Source: Flavobacteriaceae bacterium UBA3611 (GTDB lineage Bacteria; Bacteroidota; Bacteroidia; Flavobacteriales; Flavobacteriaceae). Taken from it: a stretch of 32,485 nt of DNA. This document shows, one piece after another, positions 1 to 6,973 of the stretch. Each line of letters starts with the position of its first letter. Position 1 is the first letter of the stretch. The stretch lies in the NCBI GenBank assembly GCA_002375495.1, contig DFLU01000007.1, forward strand, positions 50,425 through 82,909. The letters are read 5' to 3'. Made by a program: the position numbers and the translations under genes. A model generated the notes under the pieces. It worked only from the letters and a program-made list of their open reading frames with translations, did not search any database and was not told where the DNA came from.

Positions 1-142
1 CCGTTGGCACGAAGGTAGCGAGCGCAGCTCATTAGGGGTGTAGGTATTAGATAACAGAGAAAAACAGCTTCCTGAACCCCCCCCCTAACCCCCCTCAAGG
101 GGGGAATATCAAACTGTCCCCTTGAGGGGACTACAGGGGTGT
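1..142 (+). repeat. Left part of GC-rich palindromic repeat array
   Basis: Two units of a repeat that continues at 604-1276. Unit A (1-41) is the 3' end of a long-form unit cut by the window edge and ends in GGGGTGT. Unit B (76-142) is a short-form unit: a C-rich start, a CCCCCCTCAAGGGGGG hairpin, an AT-rich centre, a CCCCTTGAGGGG hairpin and a GGGGTGT end. The two hairpin cores are reverse complements of each other, so the unit is a nested palindrome. A 34-bp linker (42-75) separates A and B. The units lie in one direction, and the DUF559 gene follows directly. Seen directly in the sequence; mobility is inferred. Confidence 0.9.
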
Positions 143-168
143 TTGCTAACAAAATCACACACTTATTC

Positions 169-579
169 TTATTGTAATCTCATCTCAGTTTTACGTTGGT
201 TAATAGTCTCAAGCAACAACATATCAACACTAAACATATTCTTCTTAACATCTTTGTCTGGAATACGCAATACCTTTACACCGTAATTTTCAATATTTTC
301 TTGACGCGCTGCGTCTTGATCATATTTATATAAATGGCTATCACCATCAACTTCAATTGCTAATAGTAATTCATGACAATAAAAATCAATGATATAGCAA
401 AGCATGGGAACCTGTCGATGAAATTGAAAACCATATGACCTGTTTTTTAATTGTTGCCACAACAATACTTCTGCCAAAGTACTGTTCTTCCTAAGTTCCT
501 TTGCAATTTCTTTAAGATACGGTTTATATGGAATGATTCTGTTAGTCAATTGTTTAAAACAATAAATATAGGAAATCAC
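169..579 (-). CDS. DUF559 / Vsr-like endonuclease-fold protein
   Basis: 136-residue protein of the DUF559 family, which shares the very-short-patch-repair/restriction endonuclease-like fold. Family marks are visible in order: an ELRKNSTLAEVLLW helix (residues 28-41), FHRQ (53-56), YIIDFYC (62-68, with an acidic residue at D65), IEVDGDSH (75-82, the likely metal-binding acidic cluster) and VLRIPDKDV (103-111). Length is normal for the family, so it seems intact. The listed start is GTG; a TTG at 549 would begin closer to the conserved IIPYKPYL segment, so the start is uncertain. The gene stands alone, antisense to the repeats, with unit B ending 26 bp past its stop and unit C 24 bp before its start. 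Its substrate is unknown; a role in handling the flanking palindromes is only inferred from position. Confidence 0.82.
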   Translation of the reverse strand: MISYIYCFKQLTNRIIPYKPYLKEIAKELRKNSTLAEVLLWQQLKNRSYGFQFHRQVPMLCYIIDFYCHELLLAIEVDGDSHLYKYDQDAARQENIENYGVKVLRIPDKDVKKNMFSVDMLLLETINQRKTEMRLQ

Positions 580-1086
580 ATTGAAAATATTTTATTTTGA
601 TGAACACCCCCCTTGCCCCCCTCGAGGGGGGAATATCAAACTGTCCCCTTGAGGGGACTACAGGGGTGTAGGTGTTAGAAAATAGAGAAAACATCATCCT
701 GAAAAACACCCCCCTAACCCCCCTCAAGGGGGGAATATCAAACTGTCCCCTTGAGGATTACCTGAGGGCAAACACCGTTAGCACGAAGGTAGCGAGCGCA
801 GCTCATTAGGGGTGTAAACTATGATACCAGAGTAGAACAGCTTCTTTAATAACACCCCCCTAACCCCCCTCAAGGGGGGAATTATTCAATTTGTCCTAGA
901 AAAACACCCCCCTTGCCCCCCTCCAGGGGGGAATATCAAACTGTCCCCTTGAGGTTACTTAAGGGAAAACACTGTTTAACCGAAAGTAGCGAGCGTAGTT
1001 CAACAGGGGTGTAGGTGTTAGAAAATAGAGAAAACATCATCCTGAAAAACACCCCCCTTGCCCCCCTCAAGGGGGGAATATCAGAC

Positions 1087-1144
1087 TGTCACCTTGAAAA
1101 TAACACCGACCCCAGCTTTAGGGAACACAGGATTGTCCCCTTGA
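1087..1144 (+). repeat. Insertion inside repeat unit G with flanking 11-bp near-direct repeat
   Basis: TGTCACCTTGA (1087-1097) and TGTCCCCTTGA (1134-1144) flank 36 bp (1098-1133) that are absent from the other units. The first copy replaces the expected junction and the second resumes the unit exactly. This looks like a small insertion with a target duplication, or a slippage/recombination product between two units. The 36-bp sequence contains the same kind of short C-run and G-run pair as the repeat itself. Confidence 0.65.
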
Positions 1145-1244
1145 GGATTACCTGAGGGCAAACACCGTTAGCACGAAGGTAGCGAGCGCAGCTCATTAGG
1201 GGTGTAAGTATAAGAAAACTTTAATTTAATGAACACCCCCTAAC

Positions 1245-1258
1245 CCCCCTCGAGGGGG
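1245..1258 (-). terminator. Possible 3'-end hairpin of the polysaccharide operon (from repeat unit H)
   Basis: CCCCCTCGAGGGGG is a perfect 14-bp palindrome lying 4 bp beyond the stop codon of the last gene of the minus-strand locus. It belongs to repeat unit H. In RNA it would form a very stable stem that could end transcription or protect the 3' end. No T-run follows directly, so it is not a textbook intrinsic terminator. Confidence 0.25.
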
Positions 1259-1262
1259 AATA

Positions 1263-2450
1263 TTAAACTGTCACCTCAACATACAAAGCCTCCATGCCAT
1301 CGATCATTTGGGTGGCTGTGTGCTGTACTTCTACTCTTTTCCGTGCCAACGCTCTTTGTGTATCTATGGTAGCAATTGGAGTGGTATAAAAGACCGAAAT
1401 CGCTTCTGCCATGGCTTTTGGGGTGCGCGTAGGCACGATACTTCCTGTGGTGTCATCTAACAATTCTTCAATACCGCCACAGCGCGTACCAATTACCGGG
1501 AGACCTAAGAGCATGGCTTCTACCACAACATTGGGCAGTCCTTCTGCAATAGAAGGAAACAAAAGCACGTCTTGGGTCTGCATCAGTTCGTATACTCTTT
1601 GTTGCGGAATCTTATCGGTAAGCACAACTTTATCTTGTAATCCTGTGGCATGTATTCGGTACAGCAATTCTTCGTTGCCGTTAGCGCCCACAATAGTGTA
1701 GGTAAATGGAATGCCTTCAGATTTTAACAGCGCACACGCTTGGAGCGCATCTGCATATCCTTTTACCCAATGCGGTCTGCCAATAGACAGGATGTTCAGT
1801 ATGTCTCCTTTGCTATAATTCGTCCGATAGGTAAAGTCAGCAATATTAAAACCTGAATACACGACTTTATCAATTTTATTGTGCGCCTTATAAATAGAAT
1901 CGCCTGTGGCAGACATGGCCTTTGAAACCGAGTGGAATGCATCGATTTTAGGATAGACTTGTTTAAGATAATCCAGATTCTCTTTGGTAACAAACGGACG
2001 TACGTTATTCTGATACCCGCGCTGGCTCAATACCACCTTTACGTTATTTTGTTGTAATGCAGCTTCGCACCACGGTAGTAATGACGGCCATTGTACGTGT
2101 AAGATGTCAGGTTTTGCCAGTTGCAGTGCGATGTTGAAGTTTTGCTGTTGCAAAGCTTGGCGATTTAAACGGAATAGCAACCCAAGGGTTCTAAAAAACT
2201 GTTGGGGTTTCCCCAATTGAAATAAAGCGCGGACTGCAAAACCTAAACTTAAAAACAGCAATCTGCCCAGGGCTGTTGCACTTCCCAAAGGCACATAGTG
2301 TATATTTTTAATGGGATTGGGGTTGTTTTCTGCAAAACCCAAGACGGTGATGGTGTGCCGTTGGGACAAGCCAATTATAAGCCGCTGAATGAACGCCGTA
2401 GTTTTAAGGGAACCATCAAAAATTGCTATATTCAGTTTTTGGCTGCCCAT
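1263..2450 (-). CDS. Glycosyltransferase family 4 (GT-B fold)
   Basis: 395-residue GT4-type glycosyltransferase that probably adds one sugar to the repeat unit at the cytoplasmic face of the inner membrane. The C-terminal half shows the family pattern: a VVLTDKIPQQRVYELM segment, then SIAEGLPNVVVEAMLLGLPV with the glutamates that contact the nucleotide, then GTRCGGIEELL. The ATG at 2450 is chosen over an in-frame TTG at 2474 because AAGGGA lies 5 bp before it and the longer form would overlap the upstream pyruvyltransferase by 23 bp. It is the last gene of the minus-strand locus. The final codons (Val-Thr-Val-stop) coincide with repeat unit H, so its C-terminus may have been rewritten by a repeat. 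Donor and acceptor sugars cannot be told. Confidence 0.88.
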   Translation of the reverse strand: MGSQKLNIAIFDGSLKTTAFIQRLIIGLSQRHTITVLGFAENNPNPIKNIHYVPLGSATALGRLLFLSLGFAVRALFQLGKPQQFFRTLGLLFRLNRQALQQQNFNIALQLAKPDILHVQWPSLLPWCEAALQQNNVKVVLSQRGYQNNVRPFVTKENLDYLKQVYPKIDAFHSVSKAMSATGDSIYKAHNKIDKVVYSGFNIADFTYRTNYSKGDILNILSIGRPHWVKGYADALQACALLKSEGIPFTYTIVGANGNEELLYRIHATGLQDKVVLTDKIPQQRVYELMQTQDVLLFPSIAEGLPNVVVEAMLLGLPVIGTRCGGIEELLDDTTGSIVPTRTPKAMAEAISVFYTTPIATIDTQRALARKRVEVQHTATQMIDGMEALYVEVTV

Positions 2451-2451
2451 G

Positions 2452-3261
2452 CTATTCCCTTTTAAAAGCTTCAACTTGTTTCAAAATATCTGATTGGGCC
2501 TTCCGAAATATATCTTCCTCACTTAAGTAAGGCGTTTTTTTCATAATCACACGAAGTTTCAAGGCTGTCACTATTTTTTTAGCCATCCACTTAATACCCT
2601 TATCACTTTCATAAAGACGAGGAATCTTATTAAAGGCTATTTTTATTTTTAGAGAAGCCGCCCAATCATTCCATTTAAATTCGTTGAAAGACTTGTAGGA
2701 ATGCACGGGTACCCATGGTATTCTATATGCGTCAGCCACAATTGCACCGTGCATGGCTTCGGAAAGTAATACATCGGTGGCGTTAATTTGCGCTAATACT
2801 TTAGTTACGGGATCTCGAGGATCGATATATTGTATCCCAAGTTTTTTACAAATCGCTTCGTACTTAGTATTTGCTACGCTGTAATGGGGCATGTATGAAA
2901 ACGAAAATTTCTTTTCCTTTAGCGGTAAGGGAAAGACCAGAGGCGTCACAATAGCAGGGTCGGTTATTGCCTTATTTTCTGGCAGGCCCAACGCCTTAGC
3001 GGTGAGCGGACCTCGAACAAATTTCACATCAAAGTTTTTTTCCATGGTCTGTTCGTTACTATGGGCACCTGATCCAAAAATTAAAATTTTAGAGTTAGGA
3101 TAGTGTTTTTTAGCTGCCCTTAAGATAGTTCCAATCCCAAAAAATACCGAAGCATCACTTCCGTTAAAAATATTCGGTAAATAATGCCTCCAAATAGACG
3201 TGTTTAGTTCGTCACCAAAATTTATTGTTTTTTCATCGGGTTTGTAATGATGTAGCTTCAT
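2452..3261 (-). CDS. Polysaccharide pyruvyl transferase family protein
   Basis: 269-residue member of the polysaccharide pyruvyl transferase family (CsaB/WcaK-like), which transfers a pyruvate ketal from phosphoenolpyruvate to a sugar. Visible family marks: NFGDELN near residue 15, FFGIGTIL (about 41-48), FGSGAHS, VRGPLTAKALGL (about 82-93), a TDPAIVTPL segment, and LLSEAMHGAIVADAYRIPWV near residue 165, which holds the conserved histidine of the C-terminal half. It is somewhat short for the family but has both halves. Its ATG overlaps the stop of the upstream glycosyltransferase gene by 4 bp, indicating coupled translation. The likely product is an acidic pyruvylated sugar; some family members act on other acceptors. 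Confidence 0.85.
   Translation of the reverse strand: MKLHHYKPDEKTINFGDELNTSIWRHYLPNIFNGSDASVFFGIGTILRAAKKHYPNSKILIFGSGAHSNEQTMEKNFDVKFVRGPLTAKALGLPENKAITDPAIVTPLVFPLPLKEKKFSFSYMPHYSVANTKYEAICKKLGIQYIDPRDPVTKVLAQINATDVLLSEAMHGAIVADAYRIPWVPVHSYKSFNEFKWNDWAASLKIKIAFNKIPRLYESDKGIKWMAKKIVTALKLRVIMKKTPYLSEEDIFRKAQSDILKQVEAFKRE
2456..2461 (-). promoter_or_regulatory. Ribosome binding site deciding the GT4 start
   Basis: On the minus strand AAGGGA stands 5 bp before the ATG at 2450. It lies inside the last codons of the pyruvyltransferase gene. Such a motif is unusual in this otherwise Shine-Dalgarno-poor locus and supports the shorter reading of the downstream gene. Confidence 0.5.
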
Positions 3262-4256
3262 GAGTTGAGCCGCTTAAAGATTTGGTTGGGAACCATAATA
3301 GTGCGAAGTGGTGCCTTATTCCGTTTAAGAAAAAAAAGATATCGATTTTTCTTTAACTTAACTACCTCCCTTTCGGTAAACATTAGATAATTCTTATAAT
3401 ACTTCTCTTTATACTCCTGACACAATTCTTTAGAATTGACAATATTTCTAAGCAACAATTTAAGGGGTTTCACTTTGTTACCAGAAAGAAACACATCAGG
3501 GTGCTTCGAGAAATTAGTGAACTTCTTTAAAAAGTCATCAGAATCGTATGCATGGTAATGCAATACGTTACCTTTTTGCAATTTCCTGGGATTTGAGCCA
3601 TCGACACGCTGATAGGCATGCACATTCTTGGGAATCACATGGGAGGAAGTACGGATAGCTGCTTTTCCCAAGTGGTGGCCATACCAATAACTTGTTTTAA
3701 AGGGTCGTTTTTCAAATGGATCCTCTAGGGTTTTCCATATTTTCTGAAATTTGCTTTTATAGGTATGTGTTGTTTTGAAAAGTGTTTCCTCAGCAAATAC
3801 ATTCTCATATTGTTGCTTGCGTTGAATTGCTTCGAAGGTGTAGAACCGAATAACGGAAACTGCTTGGTCGATACCTCCAAAAAATTCATTCAATGATTGG
3901 TGTGCGTCAAAATTAGGGCAAACCAACTCATCTGCATCTATAGAAATAAGCCAATCGCAGCCCTTTTCAAGAGCTCTCAGTTTAGCATCATAGGTATTTA
4001 AACATTGTCTGGCAGTATGGTGTTCAATGGCTTGAGAAGTAAATTTCTCTAAAAAAGGAAGATGTTCAAACTTTTTAGCCGCGACCGACTCTAGTATGGT
4101 AACGTACGCCAAGTCTTTAATCGTATCCTTTCCATCATCTGTACTGCCATCGAAATACACAAAAATGTGAGCTGCACCTATAGCTTGGTGGTACCGCAGA
4201 TTGTTTCGCAAAAGGCGCGATTCATTTTTCACGGTTAATACAAAGGCTATTTTCAT
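3258..4256 (-). CDS. Glycosyltransferase family 2-like protein (Glyco_tranf_2_4 / GT92-like)
   Basis: 332-residue glycosyltransferase-like protein. The N-terminus FVLTVKNESRLLRNNLRYHQ followed by VYFDGSTDDG (about 33-42) and WLISIDADELVCP (about 101-113) is the pattern of the Glyco_tranf_2_4/GT92-like group; IDADE carries the DxD-type metal site. Later conserved stretches are RFYTFEAIQRKQ and VLHYHAY. No membrane segment is obvious, so it probably acts in the cytoplasm on a lipid-linked glycan. Its ATG shares one base with the upstream stop (TAATG arrangement) and its own stop overlaps the pyruvyltransferase start. Specificity is unknown. Confidence 0.82.
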   Translation of the reverse strand: MKIAFVLTVKNESRLLRNNLRYHQAIGAAHIFVYFDGSTDDGKDTIKDLAYVTILESVAAKKFEHLPFLEKFTSQAIEHHTARQCLNTYDAKLRALEKGCDWLISIDADELVCPNFDAHQSLNEFFGGIDQAVSVIRFYTFEAIQRKQQYENVFAEETLFKTTHTYKSKFQKIWKTLEDPFEKRPFKTSYWYGHHLGKAAIRTSSHVIPKNVHAYQRVDGSNPRKLQKGNVLHYHAYDSDDFLKKFTNFSKHPDVFLSGNKVKPLKLLLRNIVNSKELCQEYKEKYYKNYLMFTEREVVKLKKNRYLFFLKRNKAPLRTIMVPNQIFKRLNS

Positions 4257-5176
4257 TAGGTTATTGATTTTCGTAAAAACCGAAATCCTTGAAGCTGTTG
4301 CTTTTTAGGTAATCTGAACAATATTCTTACTACGAAAGCCGTGGTAAGGTGACAGAGTTCTTGCGCCAAATTAATCAAATTTTTTCGGGTTTCTGGAGTA
4401 CAGTTTCCATTCTTCGCAACTTCAATACAATGCGAAAACAGCAAACGTTTCGCACTTTTTTTGATGTATTCATCTTCATTCAGGTGGCTCTTGCTTAGCT
4501 GCTTTAGGATATAGGCCGCAGCTTGGTTTTTCCCGTTCTTGACTGTATCATTAGATAAGTTTGAAATTTTATCGGCACCACTAGCATCATAATATACCAA
4601 CAATTGTGGCGAACCCACGATTGTATTGTTAGATAACGCCACATCAGTATCGAACGCATAATCCTCCCAAGCCGCAAAGGATTGCCAGGAACACAATTTC
4701 ACGGCCTCCGCTTTCCAAAGACAACCGCCAGTACCCCAAGGACGACCCTCTTCGAAAATTGTAGGAATTATAGTTTTTGAATCGAACACCTTCCCTCTCC
4801 TAATCCCCAAAACCTGATTATTCGTATCGATTAGTTGACCATTGGAATACGCCATGACTATGTCTGGAAATTGTAAATGAAGCCTATGCGTTGTTTCCAG
4901 AAAATCTGGACCCCAATAGTCATCGCAATCTAAAAAACTGATATAGGTTCCCGTGGCGTGCTGCATCCCAATATTCCGGCTAGGGCCGGGACCTAAATTT
5001 TTATCAGATCGAAAGTAGCGAATGGTATCGTCTAGTGCATTAGGCGGAAGAGAGGAAGCATCGTCTACAACGATAATTTCTATCGCTTTATAGCTTTGAT
5101 TTTGCACGGAACGAATACAACGATCTAGCTTTTTTGGTCTATTGTAATATGGTATGATTACCGAAACGGTTTTCAT
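4256..5176 (-). CDS. Glycosyltransferase family 2 (GT-A fold)
   Basis: 306-residue GT2 enzyme. The start SVIIPYYNRPKKLDRCIRSV, the nucleotide-binding IIVVDDASS (about 34-42) and SFLDCDDYWG (about 74-83, with the DxD-like CDD) are standard. EGRPWGTGGCLWKAEA and AAWEDYAFDTDVALS form the acceptor-side half with the usual ED pair. The C-terminal 80 residues are helical and variable. It lies 9 bp downstream of another GT2 gene and overlaps the next gene by one base, so it is transcribed within the locus. It probably adds one residue of the repeat unit; which sugar cannot be read. Confidence 0.87.
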   Translation of the reverse strand: MKTVSVIIPYYNRPKKLDRCIRSVQNQSYKAIEIIVVDDASSLPPNALDDTIRYFRSDKNLGPGPSRNIGMQHATGTYISFLDCDDYWGPDFLETTHRLHLQFPDIVMAYSNGQLIDTNNQVLGIRRGKVFDSKTIIPTIFEEGRPWGTGGCLWKAEAVKLCSWQSFAAWEDYAFDTDVALSNNTIVGSPQLLVYYDASGADKISNLSNDTVKNGKNQAAAYILKQLSKSHLNEDEYIKKSAKRLLFSHCIEVAKNGNCTPETRKNLINLAQELCHLTTAFVVRILFRLPKKQQLQGFRFLRKSIT

Positions 5177-5185
5177 TGTAATTAA

Positions 5186-6025
5186 TTATTGCTGAACTTT
5201 ATCTTTCTCATTAAACGACCAGAAGTTAGACAGAATATTGAGCCATACTGTATTCATCCTTTGAGCAATACGACTGTTTTCTAAATTCTTAAGCATCTGA
5301 AATCGATTAAGACCGAAATAGCCTTCATAGTTTGTTAATGTCACATAATCGTTATAGAACAACGGAAAGTGAGTTTTTAAACTCGTCTGCTTTTCTGCTG
5401 AAAATAAAGCTTTGTTGGCAGCCATGCTAGAGAGTCCTTTGGTATCGTATACCGAAATCGTTCTATCCAAATATTGATACGAAACATTGTGTTTACAAAT
5501 ACTCAACACAAAAAACTCCCAATCGGCCACAATTTTAAGTTCTTCATTATACAACCCAAAATGCTCAAACAACTCTCGCTTAATAAAAGAAGCTTGATGT
5601 GGGATGGTTCTTTTAAAAAAAAATGAAAACGATAATTCCCTAGGGGTTGTTCTATGTATTGGACCACTTGGATAATCCTGTATGATATTGCCGTAATAAA
5701 TATCATGATTCATTCGCATCGCAACTTGAACTTCTGCTAATACCGAGTTATCATACAGTGTATCTCCACTATTTAAAAAATACACATAGTTTTTTGAAGC
5801 TTTAACGATTCCTTTATTCATAGCATTGTAAACACCCCCATCAGGCTCACTCACCCAATAATGAAGCTGTTGCTTGTACTTTTCAATTACAGCAGTACTG
5901 TTGTCTGTACTACCACCATCAATGACAATAAATTCGTAATCTGCATTTTCTTGGGAAAGCACACTCTGTATTGTTTCTTCAAGTCCCGAAGCATCATTGT
6001 AGTTAATAGTTATTACTGAAATCAT
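5186..6025 (-). CDS. Glycosyltransferase family 2, WcaA-like
   Basis: 279-residue GT2 enzyme of the type found in colanic acid and similar clusters. MISVITINYNDASGLEETIQ opens the GT-A fold, FIVIDGGSTDNS (about 33-44) and VSEPDGGVYNAMNKGI (about 58-73) are the strong family marks, and YFLNSGDTLY carries the metal site. TIPHQASFIKRELFE and IVADWEFF are the acceptor-side signatures. Its stop is 9 bp before the next GT2 gene, and its start directly follows the stop of the GDP-fucose synthase gene. That adjacency makes it a candidate fucosyltransferase, but this is an inference from position only. Confidence 0.87.
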   Translation of the reverse strand: MISVITINYNDASGLEETIQSVLSQENADYEFIVIDGGSTDNSTAVIEKYKQQLHYWVSEPDGGVYNAMNKGIVKASKNYVYFLNSGDTLYDNSVLAEVQVAMRMNHDIYYGNIIQDYPSGPIHRTTPRELSFSFFFKRTIPHQASFIKRELFEHFGLYNEELKIVADWEFFVLSICKHNVSYQYLDRTISVYDTKGLSSMAANKALFSAEKQTSLKTHFPLFYNDYVTLTNYEGYFGLNRFQMLKNLENSRIAQRMNTVWLNILSNFWSFNEKDKVQQ

Positions 6026-6973
6026 CTACGCTTTGTTTTCGTTTAAAAAAGCTTCCTTATACGTATTTTCAATGCCATCTCTAAGGTTTATGGTGTGTTT
6101 CCATCCTAGAGATTCGATGAGACTGACATCAAGTAGTTTTCTAGGGGTTCCATCCGGTTTTTCAGTGTTAAAGATAAGATCACCTGAATATCCTACAATG
6201 TCTTTGATAAGTAACGCCAATTCTTTAATTGAAACATCGCTACCCGTTCCTATATTTACCGCAACCGATCCATCATACGTATTCATAAGATGTATACATG
6301 CCGCTGCGAGATCATCGGCGTGTAAAAATTCTCGCTTGGGCGTTCCTGTTCCCCATACCTCAACTTGAGGTTTCTTATTTATTTTGGCCTCATGAATTTT
6401 TCGCAATAAAGCGGGTAACACATGCGAATTCTCAAGATCATAATTGTCGTTGGGCCCATACAAATTGGTAGGCATGACCGAAATGAAATTACTCCCATAT
6501 TGTCTATTATAATTTTCACAAATCTTTACGCCGGCAATCTTAGCGATGGCATAAGGCTCATTGGTGTCTTCTAAAGACCCCGTGAGTAAATACTCTTCCT
6601 TTATAGGTTGGGATGCCATTTTAGGATAAATACAGGAAGATGCCAGAAACAATAATTTTTTTACTTGATGCAGATGACTTTGGTGAATCACATTAGCTTG
6701 CATCATTAAATTATCATATAGGAACTCGGCTCTATAGGTATTGTTTGCCTGAATGCCACCCACCTTGGCGGCTGCCATAATCACATAGACAGGTTTTTCT
6801 TCTGAAAAAAATTGACGTACGGCTTCTTGATTTCTTAAATCTAATGATGACGAAGTGCGTACCACAATATTTTCGTACCCCTGTTCCTGAAGCAAACGCA
6901 GCAAAGCAGAGCCCACCATACCGTTGTGCCCCGCAATGTATATTTTAGCATTTTTATCCATCATTTTATTCAT
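6026..6973 (-). CDS. fcl: GDP-L-fucose synthase
   Basis: 315-residue short-chain dehydrogenase that converts GDP-4-keto-6-deoxy-D-mannose to GDP-L-fucose by 3,5-epimerisation and NADPH reduction. The NADP-binding GHNGMVG is at 15-21, ASSCIYP at about 111-117 and the catalytic Tyr-Lys pair YAIAK at 141-145; MPTNLYGPNDNYD and KREFLHADDLA are characteristic of the family. The ATG at 6973 is chosen because it gives an 8-bp overlap with the Gmd stop, an arrangement seen at three other junctions of this locus; an upstream ATG at 6997 is possible. It works directly after Gmd in the same pathway. Confidence 0.95.
   Translation of the reverse strand: MNKMMDKNAKIYIAGHNGMVGSALLRLLQEQGYENIVVRTSSSLDLRNQEAVRQFFSEEKPVYVIMAAAKVGGIQANNTYRAEFLYDNLMMQANVIHQSHLHQVKKLLFLASSCIYPKMASQPIKEEYLLTGSLEDTNEPYAIAKIAGVKICENYNRQYGSNFISVMPTNLYGPNDNYDLENSHVLPALLRKIHEAKINKKPQVEVWGTGTPKREFLHADDLAAACIHLMNTYDGSVAVNIGTGSDVSIKELALLIKDIVGYSGDLIFNTEKPDGTPRKLLDVSLIESLGWKHTINLRDGIENTYKEAFLNENKA

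Larger units (their letters stand above)
604..1276 (+). repeat. Right part of GC-rich palindromic repeat array
   Basis: This 683-bp stretch without a gene is filled with repeat units in one orientation: C 604-669 (short form), D 706-815 (long form), E 852 to about 895 (5' half only), F 904-1012 (long form, diverged), G 1049-1205 (long form with an extra insertion) and H 1233-1276 (5' half only). Linkers C-D, D-E and F-G are each 36 bp; G-H is 27 bp. The C-D and F-G linkers are identical, and 744-817 equals 1134-1207, which points to recent duplication. Long forms carry about 45 extra bases, including GAGCGCAGCTC, before the common GGGGTGT end. Unit H runs into the last codons of the neighbouring glycosyltransferase gene. 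Confidence 0.9.

Noticed and set aside
169..579. Transposase or toxin-antitoxin gene for the small protein
   Set aside because: The motifs (ELRKNSTLAEVLLW, IDFYC, IEVDGDSH) fit DUF559/Vsr-like proteins; no DDE or HUH motif and no partner gene is seen.
1..1276. CRISPR array
   Set aside because: Regularly spaced repeats are present, but the units are long palindromes of variable length, the linkers are near-identical to each other rather than unique, and no cas gene is visible.
1411..1701. Plus-strand open frame opposite the GT4 gene
   Set aside because: It lies wholly inside a well-supported gene on the other strand and shows no recognisable motif; the same holds for the other open frames opposite the locus genes.
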